Positions 1-7,815 of a stretch of DNA of 25,063 nucleotides are shown one piece after another. The notes beneath the pieces were generated by a model. The model worked only from the letters and a program-made list of their open reading frames with translations, was not told the DNA's origin and made no database searches. Position numbers and translations under genes: made by a program. Position 1 is the stretch's first letter. Each line of letters opens with the position of its first letter. Source of the stretch: WVXP01 sp964348095 (lineage in GTDB: Bacteria > Desulfobacterota > BSN033 > WVXP01); contig CAYGBK010000075.1 in NCBI GenBank assembly GCA_964348095.1, forward strand, positions 1-25,063, read 5' to 3'.

Positions 1-492
1 GGTGCGTACCTCATACCAATGAGATCGCTGCATATGCGGAATTTCATCAAACCTTTTTCACACCTAAGGGGTAAGGGGCTAATGTTTGCCGGATTGACGG
101 CCCTGTCGCTAAGCATTCACCATACGATAGACAAAGTAGGAACCCGATTCTTCAACCCCTTGGTATATGTATGGATGCTTAGCTTCGTCGGTTTTGTCTT
201 TCTCACCATGTGGATCGCTTTCTCCGGAAGAAGACAGTCGATCAGAGAGCAATGGAACCAGAGCCGGCGGGCTGCCGCCGCAACAGGCATCTTGATCATG
301 TCCTCCTATTCTCTGATCGTTTTTGTTATGAGATTCGAGAAGATCAGCTATATTATCTCAATGCGGCGACTTAGCATAGTTCTTGGGGTGATCCTTGGCA
401 ATATCCTTCTCAAAGAACCGTATGGCCCGGTCAGATTCATCGCCTCGTGTGTAATTTTCTTTGGGGTTTTTTGCATAGGCATGGCCAATTAA
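1..492 (+). CDS. EamA/DMT-family transporter, C-terminal part (partial)
   Basis: The frame is open to the left edge, so the gene starts outside the window; the ATG at 19 is probably internal. About four hydrophobic segments are visible, separated by short basic loops. The last two segments are followed by a short C-terminus ending near GVFCIGMAN. The motif around LGVILGNILLKEP matches the end of EamA repeats, where an ILGxxxLxEx segment precedes the final helix. Members of this family are inner-membrane drug/metabolite exporters or permeases, usually of about 10 helices in two EamA repeats; this would be the second repeat. The substrate cannot be told from sequence. The next gene begins about 220 bases downstream, and no terminator was recognised between them. 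Confidence 0.75.
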   Translation, partial: GAYLIPMRSLHMRNFIKPFSHLRGKGLMFAGLTALSLSIHHTIDKVGTRFFNPLVYVWMLSFVGFVFLTMWIAFSGRRQSIREQWNQSRRAAAATGILIMSSYSLIVFVMRFEKISYIISMRRLSIVLGVILGNILLKEPYGPVRFIASCVIFFGVFCIGMAN

Positions 493-697
493 GCTGGAAA
501 ATGCTCCAAAGAAGTGCAGAAGATATTATGCTGGTGAGACGTGAGAACAAGTAGGCGGATAAGATTTCGTATATGACATCTTGATAGGTTGGATAAACAT
601 TGCTAATTCTTATCATTCTACATTCTGTGATTTAAAAAGAGGTTCCAACCGAAAAACCGCTTCTTCTTTGTTTCTTTTAATCGGGAAACTCGTCCGT

Positions 698-706
698 GGG
701 GAGGGA
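698..706 (+). promoter_or_regulatory. Strong ribosome binding site that decides the first PiT start
   Basis: The purine run GGGGAGGGA lies 6 nt before an ATA codon at 713. No ATG occurs in this frame upstream of the conserved permease region. The other possible starts are TTG codons at 581 and 668, and neither has a Shine-Dalgarno sequence at useful distance. Homology to PiT proteins also begins at this point, so the site marks the likely true start. Confidence 0.55.
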
Positions 707-712
707 CTAGCA

Positions 713-1675
713 ATAGAATTCGCGCTGATTTATTTAATCCTGCTTGGTGGAATCTACGTCGGTTGGAATATCGGAGCCAACGACGCGGCGAACTGTATCG
801 GAACGACCGTGGGTGCTGGGCTGATCCGCTACTGGAGAGCTGTTACGCTGGTTGCGGTTTTTGCAATCCTGGGAGCCCTGCTTCAGGGGCACTATGTGTT
901 GAAAACGATCGGCAAAGGGATTGTGGCAGAGGAACTCCCTTATTTGGCAGTATTTATTGCTCTGTTTTGTGCGGGGTTTTTTGTTACCATTGCCACCTGT
1001 CTTAGAATTCCAGTATCCACGTCACAGGCCATGGTTGGTGGTGTGGTTGGTATCGGATTGGGTGTCGGGGCGGATGTTGATTTTTCAAAGTTTGTCACCA
1101 TTGCGGAGAGTTGGGTAATCTGCCCCCTTCTAACGATGATCCTTTCATTTGGGATAACACATTTTCTTGGGTCCATTCTTCGTCGTCTGAAAGGGTCCAT
1201 TATCTTTGTGCAAAACGTTATGGGGTGGTTGGCAATTCTCTCGGGCTGTTACGTGGCTTTTTCGATGGGTGCGAACAACGCCGGAAATGCCGTGGGGCCC
1301 ATCGCCAATTTGGGTATCATTCATCCAAGAATACTTGTCGCAATCGGAGGGGGGGCTTTGGCCCTTGGCGCCATCACGTTCGGCAGGAAAGTAGCCGACA
1401 CAGTCGGTAAGGGCATAACCCCACTCGATCTTTCCGGTGCCCTTGCCGCCCAGGTTTCCTCCGCCTTTGGTATTCACCTCTTCTCATTGCTGGGGATTCC
1501 GGTATCCACCTCATCGGCGATTGTTGGTGCTGTGGCTGGGACGGGCCTCGCAAAAGGCGCACGAACGATCAGTAGAAAGACAATCTTGACGATCCTAATC
1601 GGATGGGTATTGACGCCATCGCTTGCCGGGCTGTCCGCTTTTGTTTTGTATCGGGCTGTATTTTATCTGGAATGA
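713..1675 (+). CDS. PiT-family inorganic anion (phosphate) permease, copy 1
   Basis: This is an inner-membrane permease of the PiT family (PF01384), about 320 residues from the chosen start. It carries the family's two inverted-repeat signatures: GANDAAN near the N-terminus (bases 775-795) and GANNAGNAVGPI in the second half. Each half also has a PVSTS motif followed by GAVAG or GGVVG. About 10 hydrophobic segments are present. The family moves phosphate, or sulfate in CysP-type members, coupled to H+ or Na+. The start is odd: the codon at the conserved N-terminal Met position is ATA (713), directly behind an ideal ribosome binding site. A DUF47 protein follows 121 bases downstream, the usual partner. 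The family call is firm, the substrate is not, and the start is a judgement. Confidence 0.92.
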   Translation: MEFALIYLILLGGIYVGWNIGANDAANCIGTTVGAGLIRYWRAVTLVAVFAILGALLQGHYVLKTIGKGIVAEELPYLAVFIALFCAGFFVTIATCLRIPVSTSQAMVGGVVGIGLGVGADVDFSKFVTIAESWVICPLLTMILSFGITHFLGSILRRLKGSIIFVQNVMGWLAILSGCYVAFSMGANNAGNAVGPIANLGIIHPRILVAIGGGALALGAITFGRKVADTVGKGITPLDLSGALAAQVSSAFGIHLFSLLGIPVSTSSAIVGAVAGTGLAKGARTISRKTILTILIGWVLTPSLAGLSAFVLYRAVFYLE

Positions 1676-1721
1676 GAAAGATGAAAAGATCGTGGGCGTG
1701 ACAGTTAGTCATCAGATCTTA

Positions 1722-1751
1722 TTGGACCTGATATCCAACGGAGCGTATACT
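1722..1751 (+). promoter_or_regulatory. Possible sigma-70 promoter for the first DUF47 gene
   Basis: TTGGAC (1722-1727) and TATACT (1746-1751) are separated by 18 bases and lie about 45 bases before the DUF47 start codon. The -10 matches the consensus at five of six positions; the -35 is weak. If real, it would let the DUF47 gene be transcribed independently of the upstream permease. Confidence 0.4.
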
Positions 1752-1796
1752 ACTCTGTTGTAATCCAGAGAATCTTAGCCATAAGGAGGCCCCGAC

Positions 1797-2444
1797 GTGG
1801 TTTTCAAGAAAGAGAAAGAAGTGATCGAATTAATCGTGAAGCATCTCAATACGGTGGAGGAGTCATTGGCGACAGCCTTAAAGGCCATTGAAACCTACAT
1901 CAGCGGGGACATCTCTGAAGCAAAGGCCCTCGCCCTGAAGGTAGACAATATGGAAACCAACGCCGATTTTATTCGCTACAACATCAGAGATCGGCTGTAC
2001 TCAGGGGCCTATCTACCCAGGCTTAGAGAAGATATCCATAACCTGGTAGAAAGTATTGACAAGGTAGATGATGCGGCGGAGGCGTGTTGCGATTTCTTTT
2101 TGGATCAACGCCCTGAGATTCCACAAGAACTGAAAGGCGAGTTTCTTCGTGTGGCGCGCGAGTCCTTTGGTATTATGAAGATCCTCAAGAAGGGTATGCT
2201 GGGTTACATTGAACGAGAAGGGGATGTGGATTTTATCCGGGAAAAAGCGAAAGAGGTGGGGATCAGGGAGTCCGACGTTGACAAGATCGAGTGGGACTTG
2301 ACCCGCCAGATCTTTACCTCATCCTTGGACTACGGTCACAAGATCCATTTAAGGCTCTGCCTCGATACGATCGTTGAAATATCAGACCGAGCGGAAGACG
2401 CCGCCGATCAGCTTGAATTGGCCACCATGAAATCGAGAGTGTAA
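1797..2444 (+). CDS. DUF47/PhoU-like regulator of PiT permease, copy 1
   Basis: This 215-aa all-helical soluble protein belongs to the DUF47 family (PF01865, TIGR00153). The GTG start at 1797 is set by AAGGAGG about 8 bases upstream. Visible features are an amphipathic N-terminus beginning MVFKKEKEV, the acidic helix pattern AKALALKVDNMETNAD, and a second repeat with EISDRAEDAADQLE near the C-terminus. These correspond to the acidic metal-binding helices of PhoU-type bundles (ExxAD / DxxE patterns). The family is almost always encoded beside a PiT permease and is thought to modulate it. Here it follows PiT copy 1. Length is normal for the family. Confidence 0.9.
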   Translation: MVFKKEKEVIELIVKHLNTVEESLATALKAIETYISGDISEAKALALKVDNMETNADFIRYNIRDRLYSGAYLPRLREDIHNLVESIDKVDDAAEACCDFFLDQRPEIPQELKGEFLRVARESFGIMKILKKGMLGYIEREGDVDFIREKAKEVGIRESDVDKIEWDLTRQIFTSSLDYGHKIHLRLCLDTIVEISDRAEDAADQLELATMKSRV

Positions 2445-2707
2445 TTGAATCATCTAGGCCTTGCGTCCCTCCCCTTGCCGCAGGAGTTTGACCATTTGGT
2501 TGAGCACGATGTCGGCCACAGCCTCTCAGACTCGATGACTGTCTCTTAAACCGTCTCTCTACCCATTTCGCGTGCATTCCTGTTCTTATTAGAACCCTGA
2601 TCCATCATAGATCGAGAGACACGTGCCCGGGATAGGCGCGATCTGGTGGCATACCATCTTCAAGGGAGACCTTTTCTCATGGCATTGGGAATCTTAGTGT
2701 GAGGAAG

Positions 2708-3592
2708 TTATCCGAAGGCCATCATGGCGTGCCGAATAAACTCCCGGACAGGTGAGGAGAGGTACTTGTCTTTGTGATGGACAATGTACAGATCTCTTTC
2801 TAATTTGGCATCTGAAAAGGAGTGTATCCTCAACGCCTTGGTCGACAGCTCTTTTCGAACTATCCGTTCAGAGACGATGGAGGCCCCTAAACCACTTGCC
2901 ACAGCGGCTTTGATTGCCTCATTACTGGCTAACTCCATGACGACATTCACAGGAACCTGGCATTCTTCCAGTGTCTTTTCAACCACCTCTCGAGTAGCGG
3001 ATCCCCTTTCGCGAAGGATGAATCGCTGGCCTTTGAGTGCAGAGATTGAAACAGTTCTTCGGTTGGCCAAGGCGTGATCAGGGGCGGTGATCGCTACGAG
3101 TGTCTCCCTGAGGAAAGGAATTACGTCCAACTGGTCCTGACGATGAACCTGGGCGACAAAGCCGAGGTCCTCCTTGAAGGAGAGAATCTCCTCGATAACC
3201 TGAGTTGAATTGCCGAGGTGCATGCGAATAGAGATGTGAGGGTAATCTGCTGAAAACCGGCTGATGATCTCTGGTAGGTAATAGGCGCCCAAGGTGAGCC
3301 CCGCCCCTATTTCCAGACTACCTGCCTTAAGCCCTTGGAGATCCTGGAGAGCTGAGTCAGCCTGCTTAGAGAGATTGAGAATACTTGCCGCGTAGCCGTG
3401 CAGGATTTTTCCCGCCTCGGTTAAGATGACCTTCTTCCCAACCCGATCGAAGAGTTTCGTCCTGCATTCCTCTTCCAACTGTCGGACTTGTATGCTCACC
3501 GCGGGTTGGGTCAAAAGGAGTTCATGTGCCGCCCGGGTGAAGCTTTTGTGTTTTGCGACGGTATAAAATATTTGGAGTTGATGAAAGTTCAT
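2708..3592 (-). CDS. LysR-family transcriptional regulator (CbbR/CysB-like subgroup)
   Basis: This 294-aa protein has the LysR layout. The N-terminal winged HTH covers roughly residues 1-60, with SFTRAAHELLLTQPAVSIQVRQ as recognition region and ending at LFDRVGKKVILTEAG. A linker helix and a substrate-binding domain from about residue 90 follow, beginning with LEIGAGLTLGAYYLPEII, the form typical of CbbR, CysL and similar anion-responsive members. The gene reads away from the DUF47-PiT pair starting at 3798, with about 205 bases between. LysR proteins usually regulate the divergent neighbour, so the DUF47-PiT operon is the obvious target. The effector is unknown. No strong ribosome binding site is visible before this ATG. 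Confidence 0.93.
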   Translation of the reverse strand: MNFHQLQIFYTVAKHKSFTRAAHELLLTQPAVSIQVRQLEEECRTKLFDRVGKKVILTEAGKILHGYAASILNLSKQADSALQDLQGLKAGSLEIGAGLTLGAYYLPEIISRFSADYPHISIRMHLGNSTQVIEEILSFKEDLGFVAQVHRQDQLDVIPFLRETLVAITAPDHALANRRTVSISALKGQRFILRERGSATREVVEKTLEECQVPVNVVMELASNEAIKAAVASGLGASIVSERIVRKELSTKALRIHSFSDAKLERDLYIVHHKDKYLSSPVREFIRHAMMAFG

Positions 3593-3637
3593 GACTGATC
3601 TGATGTGCGATTTGTCCCATGAATATTAAATTGACTG

Positions 3638-3670
3638 ATAGCGTTATGTGTTTTAATTTATACTGTTTAT
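3638..3670. promoter_or_regulatory. Candidate LysR binding sites between lysR and the DUF47-PiT operon
   Basis: Two small dyads of the ATA-Nx-TAT type occur in the divergent intergenic region. One is ATAgcgtTAT at 3638-3647 and the other is ATActgttTAT at 3660-3670. Their centres are about two helical turns apart, the arrangement expected for the recognition and activation half-sites of a LysR tetramer. The region is AT-rich, so chance occurrence is possible. Confidence 0.3.
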
Positions 3671-3797
3671 CTTATTCACACTCAACAGTTTTTGCCCAAC
3701 CGGTTCTGAAAAATGATATCTTGTGGTTCTCTCACAGAAGAGGTGTGTCAATTGGCTATGGAGGATTGTGGCTCAGTTCTCTCGAAAGGCTAATATC

Positions 3798-4448
3798 ATG
3801 TTCAAATTTCTTTTTAAGAAAGAACAACACATTGAATCGTTGATCTACGATTATCTGGATAACCTGAGAACAGCGCAAGAGAATTTTCAGGAAGCCATGA
3901 ACACTTATTTTGAAAAGGGGTTTTCTGAGGACTTCGAGTTTCTGATCGAACAGACCCATAAGGTCGAGTCGAGGGCCGATGACATTCGTAACGAGATCGA
4001 AACCATGATGTATGCTAAGGCGCTGATTCCGGAGTCTCGGGGGGACATCTTGGGGTTGCTTGAGTCGGTTGACCAAATCCCTAGTATATTCGAGCTTATC
4101 CTTTACATGATTCAGACTCAAAGGTTGAGTACGCCAGACTCCCTTGTTTTGGATGTCAAAGAGCTGATCCGGGTGTCTTTGGAATGCTGCGAACTCTTGG
4201 TCAAGCAGGTGGAAGCGCTTTTCAGGAAGTCTGAGGATATTAGATCCCTAGTCCACAACATCGACAACAAAGAGAGTCACTGTGATCACATCGAACGACG
4301 GATCATCACCAAAATCTTCGAGTCTGATCTGGATTCATTTCAAAAACTTCAACTCAAGGAAATGGTCATTCAACTGGGAGAGATCTCGGATCAGGCAGAC
4401 CGGGTTTCCCGACGAGTCTACATTATTAGTGTTAAGCGGCGGGTGTAA
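3798..4448 (+). CDS. DUF47/PhoU-like regulator of PiT permease, copy 2
   Basis: This is a 216-aa helical DUF47-family protein starting MFKFLFKKEQHIE. The ATG at 3798 is chosen because family members begin with this amphipathic KK-rich segment; the longer frame upstream is shared with noncoding sequence, and GAAAGG precedes the ATG. The acidic pattern EQTHKVESRADDIRNEIE in the first half and GEISDQADRVSRR in the second mark the two PhoU-like repeats. Its stop codon overlaps the ATG of the following PiT permease (TAATG at 4446-4450), so the two are translationally coupled and probably made together. It is only distantly similar to copy 1, which argues against a recent local duplication. Confidence 0.9.
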   Translation: MFKFLFKKEQHIESLIYDYLDNLRTAQENFQEAMNTYFEKGFSEDFEFLIEQTHKVESRADDIRNEIETMMYAKALIPESRGDILGLLESVDQIPSIFELILYMIQTQRLSTPDSLVLDVKELIRVSLECCELLVKQVEALFRKSEDIRSLVHNIDNKESHCDHIERRIITKIFESDLDSFQKLQLKEMVIQLGEISDQADRVSRRVYIISVKRRV

Positions 4449-5386
4449 TGCTCTATCTCCTAGGCGGAGTATTCTTGGGATGGTCACTCGGGGCCAACGA
4501 CGCGGCTAATGTGTTTGGCTCAGCCGTATCCTCGAGAATGTTGAGATTCTCGACTGCTGCAGTTTTGGCTTCCCTGTTTGTTCTCATCGGGGCACTCCTC
4601 GAGGGCGACGCAGGTATAGAGACATACAGGGGATTGACTCAAATAACACTCCGTCAGGCCGTGATATCATCAGTTGCTGCAGCAGCCACTGTATCCCTTA
4701 TGACAATTCTAAGTCTCCCAGTATCGACCTCCCAAGCTGTGGTGGGAGCCATTTTAGGGATTGGGCTACTTAATCGTCAACTTAACCTATTGGGGCTGGG
4801 AAAGGTGGTTTTGTGCTGGTTTGGGACACCCGTGGGGGGGGTAGTGATTGCGGTTGTCGTTTACAGGGCCTTGGCCGTCCTTTACAATAGGCTCAATATG
4901 AATCTCTTTCAGTCAGACATTGGCCTGCGGCTATGCTTTATCGGCGCCGGTTCGTACGGGGCTTACGCGCTTGGGGCAAATAACGTGGCGAATGTCACAG
5001 CTGTTTTTGTGGGTGCCGGAGCGTTGACGGTGTTTTCTGCGGTTCTCATCGGGGGGCTGAGTATAGGCCTTGGCATCATGACTTTCAGCCGACGGGTTAT
5101 GGAGACAATAGGCAAGAAGCTGGTTAAGCTCGATCCTTTCTCCGCTCTCGTTGTCGTTCTGGCCGAAGCAGTTACGGTGCACATTTATACATTTGTGGGC
5201 GTTCCTGTCTCGACCTCTCAGGCGGTTGTCGGTGCCGTGCTGGGGGTGGGCATTATCAAAGGCATTAACACAATTAGTCGACAGACGCTGCGAAACATCC
5301 TTCTTGGGTGGTTTCTGACTCCAGTCGTCGCCTGCTTTCTCGCTCTTGCTATCGATTTCATGATTCATCTGCAATATGTTCCCTAG
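4448..5386 (+). CDS. PiT-family inorganic anion permease, copy 2
   Basis: This 312-aa integral membrane protein carries both PiT signatures: GANDAANVFGSAV near residue 16 and ALGANNVANVTAV in the second half. Each half has a PVSTSQAVVGA motif. About 10 hydrophobic segments are visible. The start overlaps the stop of the DUF47 gene by one base. The protein begins almost directly at the first signature (MLYLLGGVFLGWSLGANDAAN), shorter than E. coli PitA but normal for compact bacterial and archaeal PiT proteins. Phosphate is the default substrate; sulfate (CysP-like) is an alternative that a LysR neighbour would also suit. Confidence 0.92.
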   Translation: MLYLLGGVFLGWSLGANDAANVFGSAVSSRMLRFSTAAVLASLFVLIGALLEGDAGIETYRGLTQITLRQAVISSVAAAATVSLMTILSLPVSTSQAVVGAILGIGLLNRQLNLLGLGKVVLCWFGTPVGGVVIAVVVYRALAVLYNRLNMNLFQSDIGLRLCFIGAGSYGAYALGANNVANVTAVFVGAGALTVFSAVLIGGLSIGLGIMTFSRRVMETIGKKLVKLDPFSALVVVLAEAVTVHIYTFVGVPVSTSQAVVGAVLGVGIIKGINTISRQTLRNILLGWFLTPVVACFLALAIDFMIHLQYVP

Positions 5387-5629
5387 CTGTCGTCGATGCG
5401 AGATGTCGCCCAGGTTTCAGAGAAGTTGTGAAGCCACGAGTTCAGCTCGTTGGTCGATTCCACAGGGAGCCTTTATCTTCTCGTTTTCCCTCTATGGGTG
5501 TATCTCGCCGTTTCCGTAAAGATCGTTCAGAAACAGGGGAGTACTCCTGCCAAATCATGCAAAATACTGGATCGATGGCTTGCACGAGCTTATTGCCTAC
5601 AGTGGGGAGGATCCGAGTTCATTAAGTTT

Positions 5630-5648
5630 GAGGAGGTATGGAAAATTG
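5630..5648 (+). promoter_or_regulatory. Ribosome binding site selecting a TTG start for the HAD gene
   Basis: GAGGAGG (5630-5636) is followed after 9 nt by the in-frame TTG at 5646. The first in-frame ATG (5661) would be 24 nt away, too far for this site. TTG is therefore the likely start. Confidence 0.6.
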
Positions 5649-6374
5649 GGAAAAATCAGCATGGTCATGTTTGATTTATCGGGTACAACAGTGCATGACG
5701 ACACAGGCGTGAGGGATTGCCTTTACAGGGCGGCACAAGAATTCAAACTCAAGACGACCCCTGAGGAGATTCTTGTGAACATGGGGACAAACAAGATTCA
5801 TCTCTATCAGTTTCTCATCGCCCGTGAGAGAGGCAAAGAAATTGACATCAAGGATTTTGAGAAAATCAAAGACCCAGAGACCTATGAATCAGCCAAGAAG
5901 GTCTTTGATCGGTATCAGGAAATCATGATCGAGCACTACAGAAAGGAGGTGAAGGAGGTCCCTGGAGCATCAGACACTTTCCGCTGGTGCCACGATCATG
6001 GCATCAAGGTCGCCACAGACACGGGATTCCATCGGGCGGTCACTGAAGCAATAATGGAGGGCCTGGGATGGGTGAAGGATGGCCTGGTCGATGTGTCTGT
6101 CGATGTAGAGCACATTCCTGGTGAGATTGGGCGGCCGGCCCCATTTATGATTTTCTATGCCATGACCCACCTCGATGTTCAGAGTGTCCATGAGGTGATC
6201 AAGGTTGGGGATACCCCGGCAGACATGCTAGAAGGCCGGAATGCTGGCTGTCGGGGTGTGGTTGGTGTGTTGAGTGGACCTCGCCCAGTGACAGCGTGGG
6301 GACGGTACTGGCACACCCATGTCATACCCAGCGTGAAAGAGCTCCCGGAATTGATCCAATCGGAGTTTATGTAG
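5646..6374 (+). CDS. HAD-superfamily phosphonatase-like hydrolase
   Basis: The protein is about 242 aa from the TTG start. HAD motif I is DLSGTT, with nucleophile Asp10; the acid/base position two residues later is Ser12, where phosphatases have Asp and phosphonoacetaldehyde hydrolases have Ala. Motif II is the Thr in VATDTGF and motif IV is GDTPADM. The cap region contains MGTNK with Lys50, the spacing expected for the Schiff-base lysine of PhnX (known from that family: nucleophile and lysine about 40 residues apart). A phosphonatase or related C-P/phosphate ester hydrolase is therefore plausible. It follows the PiT copy 2 gene by about 260 bases on the same strand, a position that would suit phosphorus metabolism. 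Substrate unproven. Confidence 0.8.
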   Translation: MGKISMVMFDLSGTTVHDDTGVRDCLYRAAQEFKLKTTPEEILVNMGTNKIHLYQFLIARERGKEIDIKDFEKIKDPETYESAKKVFDRYQEIMIEHYRKEVKEVPGASDTFRWCHDHGIKVATDTGFHRAVTEAIMEGLGWVKDGLVDVSVDVEHIPGEIGRPAPFMIFYAMTHLDVQSVHEVIKVGDTPADMLEGRNAGCRGVVGVLSGPRPVTAWGRYWHTHVIPSVKELPELIQSEFM

Positions 6375-6447
6375 GGTGTTCCGACCGAGAAATGGCTTTT
6401 TTGCCTTAGTTAAAGGACCCTGGGAGTCAAAAAAGACCGTGATTCCA

Positions 6448-7587
6448 TTACAGTGATGTCTTATCTTCCACCTGTCTGTTAATTTCCAGGGCTATCTTTA
6501 CGATGGTTCCCTTTCCCTCGCTGCTTGTTATCGCAAAGGAGCTGCCCGGGTGATCCTCGACGATCCTTCTCGAGATAGACAAACCGAGGCCGGTACCCTG
6601 CTTTTTTGTCGTAAAAAAGGGGGTGAATATCTTTTTCCTGACTTCTTTGGAGATTCCAGGTCCATTATCCGAGATTCTTATTTCGATCTTGTTCCCAGAT
6701 CTTTTTGATTGGATGGAGAGTTTTCCCCCGTTCTCCATTGCCTCCAGGCTATTCTTCACGAGATTGAGGAAAACCTGCTTCAGTTTCTCTCGATCTCCTG
6801 CCACCATTGCTGCCTCCGTCTGCGTCTCTAGCTTAATTTCGATATTCCTCGCCTGACAGTCATCCTTTGTAAGGGAGTAAATCTCCTTCATGAGATCATT
6901 GATGTCGATCTCTTCGGTGGTCAGCTTTGTGGGAGCGTAAAGGTCCCTGAGATCCGCGAGAAGATACTCCAATCTGTTTACCTCATCGGCGATGATACGC
7001 AGCTTTGAGCGTGTTCTATCCTCCCGAACGGTCCTCAAAAGTTGCCGGGCAAACCCTCCGATCATGATCAGGGGGTTCTTTATCTCGTGGCTGATTTCGG
7101 CCACCACCTGGCCGAGAGCTGCCAAACGCTCTGATCTAGAGATTCGCTCCTGAAGTGCCTTGGTCTCAGTCATGTCTCTAACAATCCCGGTAAAAAAAAG
7201 TCGGCCCTCAATCTCGGCGACCGAGAAAGATATGGATGCAGGAAAAGTTTCACCACTCCTACGGGTCGTGATGAACTCCGTCTCGTGGCCGATCAAGGTG
7301 GGGTTTCTCGTCTTAAGATAGCGGCTGACAGCATGCCGATGGTTTTCGCGGCACCGAGGCCCTAAGATGATGTCTAGGTCCTTTCCAATCAACTCCTCGC
7401 GGCTATAGCCAAAAATCTCTTCAGCAGCCCTGTTGAAAAATATGACCTTGTGAGTCTGGTCGATTGTGACAAAGGCCTCATTTGTGTTTTCAACTGCCCC
7501 TCTCAGGATTGCAAGCTCATCGATTCCTTGGGAGCGCCGATCATTTCGTGCTCTCGAAAAAGCCGATCCCCGTTCGTGCCCATCCAT
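6448..7587 (-). CDS. Soluble PAS-domain sensor histidine kinase
   Basis: The protein is about 379 aa, with no membrane segment. A single PAS domain spans roughly residues 35-140 (FVTIDQTHKVIFFNRAAEEI to FTGIVRDMTE). It is followed by the HisKA dimerisation domain with phospho-acceptor His in VAEISHEIKNPL, then a HATPase_c domain with N box NLVKNSLEAME, G1 ISDNGPGIS, F box FTPFFTTK and G2 GTGLGLSISRRI. ATG 7587 is preferred because GAGGAGGGGG lies upstream at good spacing; an in-frame ATG at 7632 would add 15 residues. No response regulator is adjacent, so it is an orphan kinase. It lies downstream of the UroD/MetE-like gene on the same strand with a gap of about 230 bases. Confidence 0.94.
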   Translation of the reverse strand: MDGHERGSAFSRARNDRRSQGIDELAILRGAVENTNEAFVTIDQTHKVIFFNRAAEEIFGYSREELIGKDLDIILGPRCRENHRHAVSRYLKTRNPTLIGHETEFITTRRSGETFPASISFSVAEIEGRLFFTGIVRDMTETKALQERISRSERLAALGQVVAEISHEIKNPLIMIGGFARQLLRTVREDRTRSKLRIIADEVNRLEYLLADLRDLYAPTKLTTEEIDINDLMKEIYSLTKDDCQARNIEIKLETQTEAAMVAGDREKLKQVFLNLVKNSLEAMENGGKLSIQSKRSGNKIEIRISDNGPGISKEVRKKIFTPFFTTKKQGTGLGLSISRRIVEDHPGSSFAITSSEGKGTIVKIALEINRQVEDKTSL

Positions 7588-7815
7588 GTGAGACCCCCTC
7601 CTCACTCGAAATCGATGTTTCTCTGGCGCCATCAGCGTTTTTTCCTCTCTCTCTACAACTATTGAAAAGGTGTGCTATGGCAACAAAAAAGGTGAGAGAG
7701 CGAGCTATAATCCGTGCTCACTACACTCTTTTATTTTCCCAATTTGTCTTGTGGTTAGTCAATGCGTTGTGAGAGTTCGCCTACAGGGGGAAGAAATCGC
7801 GATGATGTCGTGCCC

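Noticed and set aside
4931..5374. 147-aa minus-strand frame inside PiT copy 2
   Set aside because: Antisense shadow of the permease; composition is rich in H, R, N and Q with no family features.
7677..7772. 31-aa plus-strand ORF MATKKVRERAIIR... between the kinase and UroD-like genes
   Set aside because: Weak ribosome binding site, no recognisable domain and too short to support.
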